64,000 nucleotides of DNA from Ceratodon purpureus (GCA_014871385.1 CM026426.1:2305852-2369851), one strand, 5' to 3'. Counted from the first letter of the stretch, positions 1 to 10,382 are shown. Notes: generated from the letters alone by a model not told the origin. Numbers and translations are program-made.

Positions 1-101
1 CGCCGAACCAACTCCAACGTATTGGGTAGAATGCTACCTCACAACTGACTTAGAACACTCTCGTTAGCAGGTCACACAGGCAGCCACTTTCGATCCGTGA
101 G
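1..101. other. Unclassified flank left of the LTR retrotransposon
   Basis: No gene is visible. This is the host or older repeat sequence into which the LTR retrotransposon inserted. Its true neighbour is the sequence from 33,593 onward on the far side of the nested elements. Confidence 0.6.
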
Positions 102-106
102 ACTAC
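102..106. repeat. Target site duplication ACTAC, left copy
   Basis: ACTAC lies directly before the LTR terminus TGTTAGC at 107. The same five bases follow the other LTR at 33,593-33,597. A 5-bp duplication is the length expected for a Ty3-type integrase. It shows that the two LTRs, now 32 kb apart, belong to one insertion. Confidence 0.9.
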
Positions 107-773
107 TGTTAGCCGGGGTGGTCCTATGGAGGCAATAATTAGCGGAGAGTCTAAGTGTACTAGGGTCGAGTTTGGGGCAAGTGGGTTGATATGTGAGAAC
201 CGGCAGGGCACGGGGATACCCGGATTGTCTTACCGGATATCAGGGGAGGCGGACTTCCAACCGTTAGGGTTAGTCCAGCGAGGAGACGAGGGGTCCTTGG
301 TCCCCTGAGGTCCTCGGTGCTAGAGATGGTGTAGGAAGTCCTTGGTGTTTCAGGATTTAGCGAGGTCAGCGTATCGAGAGGAGGCACTTCATCGTTCAGG
401 GAAAGAGTAAGAGTTGAATGCGAGAAAGGGGCGGAAGAGAAGGCAGCGAAGGAAGGATACAAGAGAAAGCAAGAGCAGCAAGCAGGTGATTCAGAACACA
501 GTAGATTTTTATCAAGGCATAGTCTTTTCTATTAGAGGTCGTCCAAAGAAACAGAGTTTCAGGAGTACAAAATAGACTCTTGCTCACGGCCGTGGCCTGG
601 AGAGAGTCAGAAACCTAGCTCCTAGTTCAAAGTCGGATTCACAGAGAGCTTTGGCAACTAAAACCTAGACTTTTATACTATGGTTGCCGTCCATGGAGAC
701 CGTAGAGACTGGGAGTCGTGGCCCGCTGATGCCGTCCTCGACATCAGTTCGGGCCGCCACTTGTGTGGTTACA
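107..773 (-). repeat. 3' LTR of the Ty3-type element
   Basis: This 667-bp repeat matches 32,926-33,592 with the same length and the same strand sense. Read on the minus strand it begins TGT and ends ACA, the standard LTR ends. It lies downstream of the retroelement genes on the minus strand and is therefore the 3' LTR. Open frames inside it are not coding. Confidence 0.9.
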
Positions 774-1653
774 TTTTGCCATCTTTGTGAGATTGCAATC
801 TGTCCCTAGATTGCCGGCGGTCTTCAAGCCTTGGATCTGCGATGCGCAGGTCTCCTGTGGGGGCGTGTTGTTTCTCGAGGAAGCTGTGCCTGGCGCCGAG
901 GAGGAGCTTGACCCCCGTACAGGTTAGCTATAGATGCACTTACACCTCTATGAATTAGACTGTGCTTCGCTCGGGAAGTCACGGAGTGTTGATACACATC
1001 GAACACAGTTTTTCCTAAAACCCTGTTGCAAGCCGGGCATTGTACGTGGTCAGCTTCGGGGTCTGTATATCGAGATGCTAAGTCGGAATTCTCCTGGAAA
1101 TATTTGGTGACTTGAGCTACTGCTGTGGCTAACTCTCCCTCAGCCTCGCTATCATCGCTAGCCTGCTCCTCTAGGTCATATTCCTCTTCTATGCGTTTCA
1201 ATGCATCCTTGTGGAATTTAATGGACTGAGGTCGGGAATTTACCGGGTTTGAGTGCAGGGTGGGCTGTCCCAAGGGGGATGCGTGGAGGCGTGGTGATAT
1301 CTGGGACGTCTCCTCGATGTCCGTGAGGTGCTCGGGGATGTCCACATGCTCGGAAGGATCGTGGAGGATTGCTGCTGGCGTTGCGTGGTGTGGTGCTCTG
1401 ATCCCTGCCCCAACTTTGATGATGGTGGCAATTCCCTTCGCGGCGGTGATTGATATACTCCCTTGCCCTTGTCCGTATTGGTTGCTGGTATAGGATCTTC
1501 GTAACTCTCCGGCTCCATGGCTTCCCAATCGTTGTCCGAGTGCTCCAATTCGAGGGCAGCCATGGCGTCGTCGATGCACGCGTTGATGAAATCGGTAGGA
1601 GGATTTACTTCTGTAGGTGGCTGAGCTCGTAAGATCCGATATGCAATGGAAGC
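774..1653 (-). pseudogene. C-terminal part of the retroelement extra ORF, with XS-type zinc finger
   Basis: This is the downstream half of the ORF that starts at 26,703 on the minus strand; the giant hAT element split it. Across the 8-bp duplication the reading frame continues into an acidic Ser/Thr-rich segment. A frameshift near 1,450 then moves the frame into a stretch with a C-P-A-C motif followed by spaced histidines (about 955-1,050). That resembles the zf-XS domain of SGS3-like plant proteins. The resemblance is to motif spacing only. The zinc finger just upstream of the 3' LTR could bind nucleic acid. The frameshift makes this copy a pseudogene. Confidence 0.6.
1646..1653. repeat. 8-bp target site duplication ATGGAAGC, left copy
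   Basis: ATGGAAGC immediately precedes the CAGGG terminus at 1,654 and recurs immediately after the other terminus at 25,475-25,482. Eight base pairs is the diagnostic duplication length of hAT transposases. Confidence 0.93.
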
Positions 1654-1678
1654 CAGGGTTTTCTATTCCGTCGCGACG
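1654..1678 (+). repeat. Left terminal inverted repeat of the giant hAT
   Basis: It starts CAGGGTTTTCTATTCCGTCG and is followed by GCGACG. Compared with the right end there is one mismatch in the first 20 bases and three in 25. CAGGG is the common 5' start of Ac-like hAT elements. GTCACGAC recurs at about 1,707-1,730 as a subterminal motif, also found near the right end. Confidence 0.9.
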
Positions 1679-1699
1679 TGCCCCTCTCGCGTCACAATG

Positions 1700-2170
1700 T
1701 CGGGACGTCACGACGGTGTACAGTCACGACCGGACGTCCCATTCGGTCTTTATCGCGACGGCCCAAATATTTACGGCAACATTTTCACTTTTACATTTCC
1801 GCCCCGGCGACACCTCGGACAGCCGATGTCCACGTCTGCGATAAAGGTGGTCTGATACTGGTGGGCCCCAGTACCAGTCCGCTTCGTCCGCGCCACCCTG
1901 TACGATCCGATACCCAGTCCGATGTCCGATCCGACATCCGCTTTCCGCCGGATCGATGCCCCGTCGTCCGACGGGTCTTCGTGATCTCGTCCGCATTCCG
2001 GCATCCCTCAAGGCGCTTATCCGCCATCCGATTGCTGTCGGCTCCGACGAAGTCCGCCACATTCTACTGTCCTCCTCGTGGTCGGACCCTGGTTCGGCCA
2101 CTATCCCGACATTGTACCTTCGACGGCCAAGTTCCGACCTGAGTTCGGGTCCGACGCATATCGAATTCGG
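1700..2170. promoter_or_regulatory. GTCCG/CGGAC cluster 1, upstream of the F-box-like gene
   Basis: GTCCG, TCCGAC and their complements recur densely on both strands, far above the roughly one per 500 bp expected by chance for a pentamer counted on both strands. The cluster lies between the left terminus and the first cargo gene, in non-coding sequence. By position it may serve as promoter elements, subterminal transposase sites, or both. That function is inferred. Confidence 0.5.
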
Positions 2171-2324
2171 ATGTCCGGCAACATATCCCGGTGGACTCCC
2201 ATCAAATGGACTGGCGTTCTATGCTACGCCTGCTTTATCTTCATGGTCGTTCTAGGAATCGGTGCATTATTTTCCACTTCGGTAACGGCTCGTTGAAACG
2301 TGACACTTTGACTGCATTTCAGCG

Positions 2325-2672
2325 ATGGCTCACAGTGCTGGGATTCCAGGGAGTCCTATCGCCTTGTTCGGGCCAGCCCAGTTTAGGAACGATTCTGACT
2401 TTAGCGACGATGAAGAGTATTTGGCGATCGTGGAGATGGGGCCGAGAGTCAGGCCGAGTTTCTTACCTGCCATCCCGGGAGACGTCTCGGAGGGCATCAT
2501 CTGGAAGATGTTGATGGTCGAGGACGACGACATCGAGAACTACAGAACATGCACACTCCTCCGTTGTGTTTGCAGGGGGTGGAGGAACTTTGTGGATATT
2601 CAGCCACGTTGGTACCAGAGCCGATTTGCATTCAACCTGCGGCCTTTTATGGATTCTGAAGACGAATCCTAG
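2325..2672 (+). CDS. F-box-like protein (giant hAT cargo)
   Basis: A 115-residue ORF. The start chosen is the ATG at 2,325, just after a TTTCAG that looks like the 3' end of a 5'-UTR intron. Residues 50-100 have the F-box pattern: a Pro-Gly-Asp-Val opening, Ile-Ile-Trp-Lys-Met-Leu in the first helix, then Leu-Arg-Cys-Val-Cys-Arg-Gly-Trp-Arg and a tryptophan near the end. F-box proteins link substrates to SCF ubiquitin ligases through Skp1. There is no C-terminal substrate-binding repeat, so it is either a short adaptor or a first exon. It is the first gene inside the left terminus. The family call rests on pattern only. Confidence 0.5.
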   Translation: MAHSAGIPGSPIALFGPAQFRNDSDFSDDEEYLAIVEMGPRVRPSFLPAIPGDVSEGIIWKMLMVEDDDIENYRTCTLLRCVCRGWRNFVDIQPRWYQSRFAFNLRPFMDSEDES

Positions 2673-3363
2673 GATATTGTTCGTTGAAACACTAAGGTGT
2701 AGGGTACCAAACATCGCAGTTTAGTACATCAAGATCTGCAATGCTTAGGGTTTAGCGTAGTTGCAGGTCTGCGATGGTCGGATTGGTGTCGACCATTGTC
2801 CGGCGCCTGTCGGACAACGGGTCGGACACTGCATTGCAGCCGAATAAGGCTGGTTTATCATGATATTGAATCCGTAAGTATTGGAATCATGAAACTTTAA
2901 TTGTTAAATCATTGATGATACTGTAATCATACTTGTACATGCGTGGTCACTAATAAGTTCATGATGCCATTACATGTCCGGGGCCGTCTATCAATTCTGT
3001 TCTCGAGTGATACTCGTGTGATAGGGTGTATTATGAATGATATTATACTCCCTAGACATATCGAGCGTGTTACGTTTTATGATTATACCGTCGGCCCTGT
3101 TATAACTGCGTGTACGTCTGTTCGCAACTTGGGATTGATTTCATAATCCCAAATCTAGGTGGATTATAAGTTTTATTGCAACTGAGAGGGAAAATTAAAT
3201 GCCCATTTGGAACTATGATGATCATCGCCTCCCTTCTTGTATGTGTTGAGCGCCGTTGGTAATGCAGCACCATTGCGGAAAACGTTCTTCCTCCGTGGTG
3301 TAGCGTTGTCTATTCTCCGCGCGTTGACCTGCACCAACCTCAACTCATTTCGAGCCGTGCCCG
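2673..3363. other. Spacer without a supported gene
   Basis: Short open frames occur but none has convincing protein-like composition. The segment is less rich in GTCCG than the promoter clusters. It may hold introns or untranslated sequence joining the two flanking cargo genes. Confidence 0.4.
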
Positions 3364-4203
3364 ATGGCTTGCTCGCGCGAGTGCCCTCCATCTTGTATGG
3401 AAGGGAGTAGCCGGTGCCTAAGCGAGTTTCTCCGATCGGACTACGAATCCGCGGATTTGCCAGTGTGGGTTGATGCAGCGAGGAGAAGGGGAGGGGAGTT
3501 TCAACATGCGAAAGATGTGCCGAGATCCAAGGAATGTCTACGGACTTGGCTCGAATCCGTCGACGCGTTTCAGGAAGAGTATGGCCTCTTGTGTCCCGAC
3601 TTCTCCGCCGTGCCCCTCATGGAGACCCGTCTGTGGGCGTCGAACTGGGACCCAGTCGCAGTGTTGCAGTTCCAATCCGTGGCGAATTGCACAGGCATCA
3701 TGCATCCGATGCGCGTGCGCATTCCAGCGGAACGGGTGGTGCAAAGTGGGGTCCGGGGGGACGAGGAGGGTCGGAAGATCGTGCGGACACGGACAGGGGG
3801 TCCATCGAGCGATCGAGTGCGTGAGGGGTGTGCATGCGCGCATGCCCGATGGTGGAGGGCTGGAAGTCGGACGAGGACGATGCCACTCCGCCGGGATAGA
3901 ATCAGGGGACTTGGCCAGGTTTCATTGCATATGGAAGTGGGAGGCGCAGCGCTGGAATCTCGTAGATCCATAAGGGCGGATGCAGAATCCCCTAATGCGA
4001 CACGCGGATCCTCCGGTGATGCTAAGAAGCGTAAGGTGGACGAGGAGGAAGACCACTCCGTGCATGAAAGTGACGAGACTCGCGAAATGACGGACTACGA
4101 GTTCCAACGGTATTGCTGGAGAACGATGCCTTATCTCGGTGAGATGTCGGATATTGTGAACAAACAGGAGGGTTTTCAGCAGAGTTTTTGGGAAAACGCT
4201 TGA
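3364..4203 (+). CDS. Unrecognised cargo protein, 279 residues
   Basis: The ORF opens with ATG at 3,364 and runs to a stop at 4,203. The N-terminus is cysteine-rich, the middle Arg-rich and of low complexity (residues about 125-200), and the C-terminus holds a basic Lys-Lys-Arg-Lys cluster followed by an acidic run, a plausible nuclear localisation signal (about residues 222-232). The last 45 residues, with Trp, Tyr and Phe, look folded. I recognise no family. No GTCCG cluster lies directly upstream, so it may share a transcript with the gene at 2,325. The middle section could be intronic. Confidence 0.4.
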   Translation: MACSRECPPSCMEGSSRCLSEFLRSDYESADLPVWVDAARRRGGEFQHAKDVPRSKECLRTWLESVDAFQEEYGLLCPDFSAVPLMETRLWASNWDPVAVLQFQSVANCTGIMHPMRVRIPAERVVQSGVRGDEEGRKIVRTRTGGPSSDRVREGCACAHARWWRAGSRTRTMPLRRDRIRGLGQVSLHMEVGGAALESRRSIRADAESPNATRGSSGDAKKRKVDEEEDHSVHESDETREMTDYEFQRYCWRTMPYLGEMSDIVNKQEGFQQSFWENA

Positions 4204-4579
4204 TTTTAATAGACGAGTGTTGCAGCTGTTAATGATTCTGCTCACTACCAATCTTGGAATGCTTAACTCTGGCCTTCTCTTTCTCTGACTATTTTGTATA
4301 TGGGACGAGAATTTTCGTAAATTTTCGGCCTTACTATAATATTTATTCCCCGTTTATTATTATGCTGATCTTCCGATGATCAGAGTATATTTATGTTTTA
4401 TAATGATGGAGCTATTCCGAACGTCCCCCGTAGTTTGATATCTCCTTTCTGTTTCGGAAATATCCATCCAGTGCAGTTTCTAAGCAGACATGCATCTTCC
4501 AACCTCTTGTCTAATTGCTAATGCATTGCGTCGATAACGGAGATTCTCCGTATTTAACCGGACACTATTTACTTCGTAA

Positions 4580-5038
4580 CTACCTAGATTTCCTAGCTTG
4601 TTCGATGTCATTCTTAAGTTTCTGGTACTTGGATGGCCAAATCGCCTCCAGTTCCTCGACGTAAGTCTTAGGCTTTGAAGTTTCGGTCTCTACGGATGCG
4701 GCTGGTCTCCACCGCGAGTTTCTTCGTATCGGACCTATCGCGGTCGTAGCGGCGGTGGAATGCTTCCTTCCCAGTGCTGGGGATGACCTCCCATTACTAC
4801 TTCCTCCGGGCTTCCCGTACTCGTTGTTGTCCTTCCACTTGCATCCCTCGTTACCTGGAATGCATAGACCTCCCCCCAATACTTGTACCTTGTCTACGCC
4901 GATGTCCTTGTCTCCACTGCCCGCTCCTGGAGCAGTTTCCTTATCACTGTCCCCAACGACTTCGTTCCTCTCGGGATTCCAAGAGAGCAAGAACTCTAAT
5001 ACCTCATCCTCTAGACTAGTTATGTTACAAGGATCCAT
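4580..5038 (-). CDS. Unrecognised cargo protein on the minus strand, 152 residues
   Basis: The ATG at 5,038 follows a minus-strand TATA box about 80 bp upstream (5,118-5,125). The protein starts with an acidic Leu-rich helix, has a long Gly/Ser/Lys-rich linker, and ends in a charged helix with Trp-Pro-Ser-Lys-Tyr and Leu-Lys-Asn. I recognise no family. It is the clearest divergently oriented gene in the giant hAT and shares the intergenic GTCCG cluster with the transposase at 6,152, suggesting a bidirectional promoter. Confidence 0.5.
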   Translation of the reverse strand: MDPCNITSLEDEVLEFLLSWNPERNEVVGDSDKETAPGAGSGDKDIGVDKVQVLGGGLCIPGNEGCKWKDNNEYGKPGGSSNGRSSPALGRKHSTAATTAIGPIRRNSRWRPAASVETETSKPKTYVEELEAIWPSKYQKLKNDIEQARKSR

Positions 5039-5117
5039 CTTGTAACTGGAGAGGACTCGTCCACAATAACTTGCGGGCTAACTGCATCAAAAGGGACCTG
5101 TGTTATCGCACTTCCCG

Positions 5118-5125
5118 TTTATATA
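5118..5125 (-). promoter_or_regulatory. TATA box for the minus-strand cargo gene
   Basis: The minus strand reads TATATAAA about 80 bp upstream of the ATG at 5,038. The position fits a core promoter. The GTCCG cluster begins just beyond it. Confidence 0.5.
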
Positions 5126-5149
5126 TCATGGCATACCTCGCGCACTATA

Positions 5150-5640
5150 GTCCGCCATTCGCCCTTTGCCGGACGACGCTGCCTCGGATTGAATCCGAAC
5201 GTCCGTTGCCTGCTGCCCCTATCCGACCGTACCGGATCACCATCCGCGCTATACCGGACCGGCACAATCTCCTGCCAAAGGGCGGATGCGCGGGGTTCGT
5301 ATTATCCGGCGCCGTTTTCACTGTCCAGACACAATCCGCCTTTCCGAAGTCGGATTCCGCTTCGCAAAGTTCCGACCCCTGACCTATGCTCTAGAAGAAC
5401 GACGCGATATTGTTTAATCGTTCCTGTAATCAACTATGTCCGCCTTCGCCGCAGTACTGCCCCGAGGTCGCGTCCGACCGATTCCGGAACGCGCACGTTT
5501 CGATCGGCGGACCACGTCCGAGCCTCTAATCCGTCGGGGGACCTCGTCCATGTCCGATTGCGGAGTTACCACATTCCGCAAAACGATCGGATTTCAGGTA
5601 GTCCGCCCGTCTGTGGTTCATCCATCTCCGTATACGGGCC
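5150..5640. promoter_or_regulatory. GTCCG/CGGAC cluster 2, divergent promoter region
   Basis: Repeated TCCGAC, GTCCG and CCGGAC motifs fill this non-coding interval between the minus-strand gene (start 5,038) and the transposase (start 6,152). Its central position suggests that it drives both directions. Function is inferred from position. Confidence 0.5.
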
Positions 5641-6151
5641 AATCTCACGGAGTGCGAACCACCTCCCCGATGTCAGCACACGACTGCCATAATATGCAGA
5701 TCCTGACCATCTTTTTCCTACAACGCGGACCAAAATCGAATCTGGTTACTGGACCGCCATCGATCCCGCTCTCGTCCGACCTCGTCCGCAACACCCGGAA
5801 CAACTCCGCGATGTTCCGCTTCCTGGTCCCGGACACGCTCGGGGAGTGCCATAAAAGATACGACTCACCACGATCTGTTCTCCCTTCTTTGCACTGCGTG
5901 TCTCAGGACTCTGGGGTCTCGACTGAGGTTCCTCTGCATGAGACCCAAGTGTGCTCAAGGGGTCAAGCATAGCCCACTGGAACGGACCGTCCGAACTCCA
6001 TCGGAGATCTGGAACATAATCAGGGCAAGGCCATCCCTCCACCCTCGTTCAACGACGCTAGAAGTGCGTTGTCGGGCGCAATTTCTGTAATAGGTCTATC
6101 TCGCCTTAAATAGTGCGTTCACCCTCCAGATTCTTGCTTTCTGTCGCAGGC

Positions 6152-8578
6152 ATGCCGCGAAGAGTAGATGCCTGGGATCAGTGGTGGCAAGACTTGGGCG
6201 TGGTGGGTGCGAGGCCTCAGAGACAGGTTAGGTGTAGAATTTGTAATGAGACTATTGTGTACCGTCGGGATAGAATGTTCGCCCACTTTGGATACAGACC
6301 TTTAGGTGGTCCAGGTAACTACGGTATACAAGTTTGCAGGTTGCTGAGTGCGCGGGTGAGGAGGTTGTTCGTAGACTGCGGAGGTGAAGTTCCTAGAAGA
6401 GAGCCCGATGATGTTCATGACATTGGCTTGGGAGGTGACGGGGTCCCAGATCCGGTAATACCTCAAGCTCCCGATAACGAGGGGGCGCGCGCGAATGATG
6501 GGCCAGCTATGCAGGAGCCCGATATGGCACCCCAGGGTTCTCCACCCAGGGAAATGCGTCAAGTGAATCTTGTGCGAGGATTCAATGCTTCCACGAAGCT
6601 TCGATTAGATAAAGTGTGGGCGACGGCATTCTATGAAGCCAATATCCCATTCAACGTTATTAAGCATCCTGCCTTCATTAACGCCGTTCGGGAAACAGTG
6701 CGAGCCCGCTTCCCGGCATACCTGCCGCCATCGATGAATGCTATTCGCACAAAACTGTTGAGCGCGAGAAAGGCGGAAATGGTGAGACAAGTAAGGGAAC
6801 TCACGGGCAATTCCACAGAGAAATACGGTGTTACGATATGTGCAGACGGTTGGGACAACGTCCAGAGTCGTCCTCTTCTGAATGTTATCCAGAGTGGGAC
6901 CAGGGGCGACGTTTTCCTTGGAACCATAGACACGACGGGACACTACAAAGATAGCGATTACATCGCTTCTCAGATCCGTCCGTTTGTGGAACGGGCCGGA
7001 CCGCAACATGTGGTCCAAGTTTGCACTGACAATGCTCCGAACATGCTTGGATCCAGTCGGATGCTCGAGACACGATATCCTCACATTTATGTTCAAGGGT
7101 GTGCCGCACATTGCTTGGATCTGTTGCTCGAAGATTGGGGGAAGCAGGATTGGGTGAAGCACATAGTCCGAAAGGCGAGACTTATTTGTCTATGGGTTAG
7201 AAATCATCATTCATCAATGGCTTTGTTTCGCAGGATGTGTCCCAATCTGACCATCCGTTTGCCCGTTGAGACGCGGTTCGCGACGAATTTCATTATGATC
7301 GAGCGTCTTGTGGAACTTCGGAATGCATTTGAGAGAATGGTCATCGATCCGGCGTTTGCAGGTATTTTAGCAACCTATCCTGATGTGAACAGCTCAGCAG
7401 GGAAGAGGGTCCGCCTATTTCGGAAGTACGTGCGTGCGGACGGTTTCTGGAACATGGTCATCCCAGTGGTGAAGGCATTACGCCTTTTTGATGGGAAGGC
7501 ACCTGCAATGGGCCTAGCTTGGAGGGCGATGTACGATTTGAAGAACCACGTCCGCAGTTTTTCCTCCCATCCGTTTAGATTGAACGCGGACCTGGCAGCA
7601 GACGCCATGGTCGCATTCGACCACAGATGGGCTATGATGTTGACAGATCTTCATTGGGCAGGTGCGATGCTCAACCCGACCCTACGTGGATGGGCGCCAC
7701 TTCATAACCACGAGGAGTCGAGGATCATTTTAAACCGGGTTTTTCGCAAGTTATCCTCTAACGAGGAGAATTACGTCCAGATCCTTGTCCAGTATCAGGA
7801 TTTCCTCGAGAATCGGGAGGCATTTGCTGATTCAACCGATCCCCAGGCGCACGGCACTGCTATCCACGAATGGTGGGACGCAATGGGAGGTGGAGCCCGG
7901 GCTCTCCAAACAATAGCTAGACGTATACTTGGACAAGTTTGCTCCGTGTCTGCGTGTGAGCGCAACTGGAGCATGTACTCTTACGTGCACAGCAAGGTGC
8001 GCAATAGATTGAAACATGTACGAGCGGAGGACCTCGTGTATATCTACACGAACAGTAGACTCGTTCGTCACTGCCGGGCCCCGCGTCCGGCACAGTGGTA
8101 TGGCTTAGAGGAGGTTCATTCCGACGATGACCTCGATGGCGAGGATCTGGACGAGGACGACGAGGAGGAAGACGTCGGACGGGGAGGAGACCATGTAGCG
8201 GACGATGTGGCGGACGATGCCCGCATGGATGGTGTCGGACAGGGCGGATTGGGCATGGGGGGTGTCGGACTTGCGGACGACGATCCGCCCGAGAGCGACT
8301 TTGAGGAATCTGGATCGGACGACGCAGGATCTGACGGTGACGACGGTGGCGATGTCCGGATTGCCGAGCTCTTCCACAATATGTTCGACGCAGGACATCG
8401 CCGAGATGCGGTTGAAGATATCCTCCGCCAGGATAGTCGCGTCGGACGGCAGGCGTATGCAGGAGGTGAGCGTCGAGCTCAGAGTCCGATCAACGAAGCA
8501 GAAATACAGTCGGACAGAGGAGATGGTAGTCCGGCCCGGAGGATACCTATCGTCGACGCGGACTTCTCGCAGCCTTGA
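6152..8578 (+). CDS. hAT transposase with BED-type zinc finger and DUF659-like core
   Basis: An 808-residue protein. The start is the ATG at 6,152, right after a TCGCAG that looks like a splice acceptor. A BED-like finger uses Cys28, Cys31, His45 and Cys62. The RNase H-like core gives Asp232 in ICADGW and Asp293 in CTDNAPNM, with a downstream CAAHCLDLLLEDWG block. The C-terminal dimerisation region holds Glu603 in SACERNWS, the usual place of the catalytic Glu. All three catalytic residues are present and no stop or frameshift was seen. The tail (from about residue 655) is strongly acidic. It should bind and cut the ends at 1,654 and 25,474. At over 800 residues it is at the long end for the family. 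Confidence 0.92.
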   Translation: MPRRVDAWDQWWQDLGVVGARPQRQVRCRICNETIVYRRDRMFAHFGYRPLGGPGNYGIQVCRLLSARVRRLFVDCGGEVPRREPDDVHDIGLGGDGVPDPVIPQAPDNEGARANDGPAMQEPDMAPQGSPPREMRQVNLVRGFNASTKLRLDKVWATAFYEANIPFNVIKHPAFINAVRETVRARFPAYLPPSMNAIRTKLLSARKAEMVRQVRELTGNSTEKYGVTICADGWDNVQSRPLLNVIQSGTRGDVFLGTIDTTGHYKDSDYIASQIRPFVERAGPQHVVQVCTDNAPNMLGSSRMLETRYPHIYVQGCAAHCLDLLLEDWGKQDWVKHIVRKARLICLWVRNHHSSMALFRRMCPNLTIRLPVETRFATNFIMIERLVELRNAFERMVIDPAFAGILATYPDVNSSAGKRVRLFRKYVRADGFWNMVIPVVKALRLFDGKAPAMGLAWRAMYDLKNHVRSFSSHPFRLNADLAADAMVAFDHRWAMMLTDLHWAGAMLNPTLRGWAPLHNHEESRIILNRVFRKLSSNEENYVQILVQYQDFLENREAFADSTDPQAHGTAIHEWWDAMGGGARALQTIARRILGQVCSVSACERNWSMYSYVHSKVRNRLKHVRAEDLVYIYTNSRLVRHCRAPRPAQWYGLEEVHSDDDLDGEDLDEDDEEEDVGRGGDHVADDVADDARMDGVGQGGLGMGGVGLADDDPPESDFEESGSDDAGSDGDDGGDVRIAELFHNMFDAGHRRDAVEDILRQDSRVGRQAYAGGERRAQSPINEAEIQSDRGDGSPARRIPIVDADFSQP

Positions 8579-8629
8579 AGTGATTCTTTGTCATTTGGCC
8601 AGAGGGATTTCGACGAGAACCTGGCAAAC

Positions 8630-9376
8630 ATGGAGGGAGAGATTCGAACAATTTTTCAGGAGGATTTACCACCTATCAATCGCCGGAGAGATGAAATGAC
8701 GGAGGAAGATTCGAGAAGGAGGATGGCTGACCAGGAAGTTCAGACCCCGTCTGAGGAAATACGCCGTCCCATAACTCGAAGCCTTGCTAGTACGTCCGGA
8801 AGTATGGCTGTAAACCAGCAACAGCCAGCTTCTGCCCTGCTCTCCACCCCCGTTGGTAGGGGTCACATCCTTCCGCAGCAGACCTCCGGCCGGGGTCGCA
8901 GACGCCGAGCAGTAGGATCTGCTGTAACCAACGGTAGCCAGTCCGTTGTTCTGACCGCGTCTTCTTCACGCAGCCGGCCCGTGCGGAGAGGGGTTCCATC
9001 TACGTCGATCCGGGACCCTGCGGCACGTGCATCTAGTTGCACGACTGGGGAAAGAGTGTCCAGTGGTCCTGCAAGGGGAAGTGTTATCCAACGAACAACA
9101 AGAGGTGTAAAGCGGAAGAAAAGGTTCCAGGGGACTGCGTCGCGTTTCGCCCCGTACGAACCTGACAACTCCGAAGGTAGACGAGAACTCGATGAAAATG
9201 GAATACGCGACCCTCAAGGATCCCGTCCAACGAAGAAGCTAGTTATCACCAGAGACGATGAGTTGCGGCTAAGCACTAGAAGTCCGCGGTCTGATGACGA
9301 CATGAGCACAGATGAATCCGAGGAGGACCGACGTTGCGACGAAGCGAACGACCCAACTGTTCGGATCCGAGAGTGA
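8630..9376 (+). CDS. Unrecognised basic, low-complexity protein downstream of the transposase
   Basis: The first in-frame ATG is at 8,630, 52 bp after the transposase stop. An open frame reaches back to about 8,588. The protein of about 248 residues is rich in Arg, Ser and Gly, with an Arg-Gly-Arg-Arg-Arg-Arg run, a Lys-Arg-Lys-Lys-Arg motif and an acidic C-terminus. These features suggest a disordered nuclear or nucleic-acid-binding protein. The tight spacing suggests it is a second reading frame of the transposase transcript or a downstream exon. I recognise no domain. Confidence 0.45.
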   Translation: MEGEIRTIFQEDLPPINRRRDEMTEEDSRRRMADQEVQTPSEEIRRPITRSLASTSGSMAVNQQQPASALLSTPVGRGHILPQQTSGRGRRRRAVGSAVTNGSQSVVLTASSSRSRPVRRGVPSTSIRDPAARASSCTTGERVSSGPARGSVIQRTTRGVKRKKRFQGTASRFAPYEPDNSEGRRELDENGIRDPQGSRPTKKLVITRDDELRLSTRSPRSDDDMSTDESEEDRRCDEANDPTVRIRE

Positions 9377-9880
9377 ACGCTCGCCTAGTCTTCATACTAC
9401 GATATGAGGAGACCTCCATTCCGTACTTATCCGAGCCGTGTCCGACAACCTCGTCACCCGTCCGCGCATGAATCGGTCTGCTCCGCGACAGATGTGCGAC
9501 CTCTGTCCGCCCACGATTAATATCCCCTTTTGGTGGCTCTCCGACCTCGTCCGCCGTGGATCCTTTAGTGTTCTGTGTCTTGCCCCTCCCACTCCCCCTC
9601 CTCGCACTCCCCTCCTCGCACTCCCCTCCTCGCGCCATCCTCACTTCTGTGTCAGACATGCACTCTTCGCTACCCCGGATATGGCACTGTCCGACTCACT
9701 GTCCGGCGCCTATACTGATTGGATGATCTCGGAGGCTACTCGTCCGATCCTGTTGCCGGATGTCCGCTGCAGGTCGGACGGGTTGCATTGTAATCTTCGT
9801 CCCCGTTTGCGTACAGTTCACTTCCCTTCCGTCCGTATTAGAGTGCACCCTCCGCGGTCCCTCGATTTTGTCTATTTTAT
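9377..9880. promoter_or_regulatory. GTCCG/CGGAC cluster 3
   Basis: Non-coding sequence with repeated GTCCG, CGGAC and TCCGAC, including a CT-rich run near 9,590-9,640. No gene begins directly downstream on the plus strand, because an AT-rich repetitive block follows. The promoter may have lost its gene, or may serve the gene at 12,818 across the repeat block. Confidence 0.4.
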
Positions 9881-10208
9881 CCTGTTCCGAATAATAAAAA
9901 TATCATTATTTCGTAGAGCATGCATCGTGGGAAGTCCCATTTGGTATAGTATTCCACATGTGGATGTAATTGTACGTGATTTACAAACAGAGTGAGAATA
10001 TGTATTATAAAAAACAAATGGAATAAGGAAAACATTGGAATTTTTTGGCATCCGTTTTATAAAAGCCCAAATAACAAGTTATTAAAGCGTGTGACAATCA
10101 TTTACTAATTACGGCATTTACATTCCAAGATTCCTGTAAAATCTCTAATCTCTTTTTTAAATATTTGTTTATGCAACCAACACATGAGTATAGTAATTAC
10201 GTTGATTT

Positions 10209-10313
10209 TGCGTACATGTGCATATAACAAACATGTGCATATAAGAAACATGTGCATATAAGAAACATGTGCATATAAGAAACATGTGCATATTAGAAAC
10301 ATGTGCATACGTG
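10209..10313. repeat. 18-bp minisatellite AAACATGTGCATATAAGA
   Basis: About five to six head-to-tail units with minor changes (AACAA, TTAGA variants). The open frames it creates are repeat artefacts. Confidence 0.9.
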
Positions 10314-10382
10314 CTCTCTAAACCCAAATCCCATTATCCTCATTGTTACGAAAGGGGGGGGGGGGTGGGGCTGCGGTGGGGT

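Noticed and set aside
160..587. Open frames in both LTR copies
   Set aside because: The same frames appear in both LTRs, overlap regulatory repeat sequence and look like no protein. They are by-products of LTR sequence.
1678..2300. Several overlapping plus and minus open frames of 60-150 codons
   Set aside because: They fall in a GTCCG-rich cluster whose CG-rich composition removes stops in several frames. The translations are Arg/Pro/Ser noise.
9438..9995. 185-codon plus-strand open frame
   Set aside because: It spans the GTCCG cluster and a CT-rich run, and its composition matches promoter clusters elsewhere, not protein.
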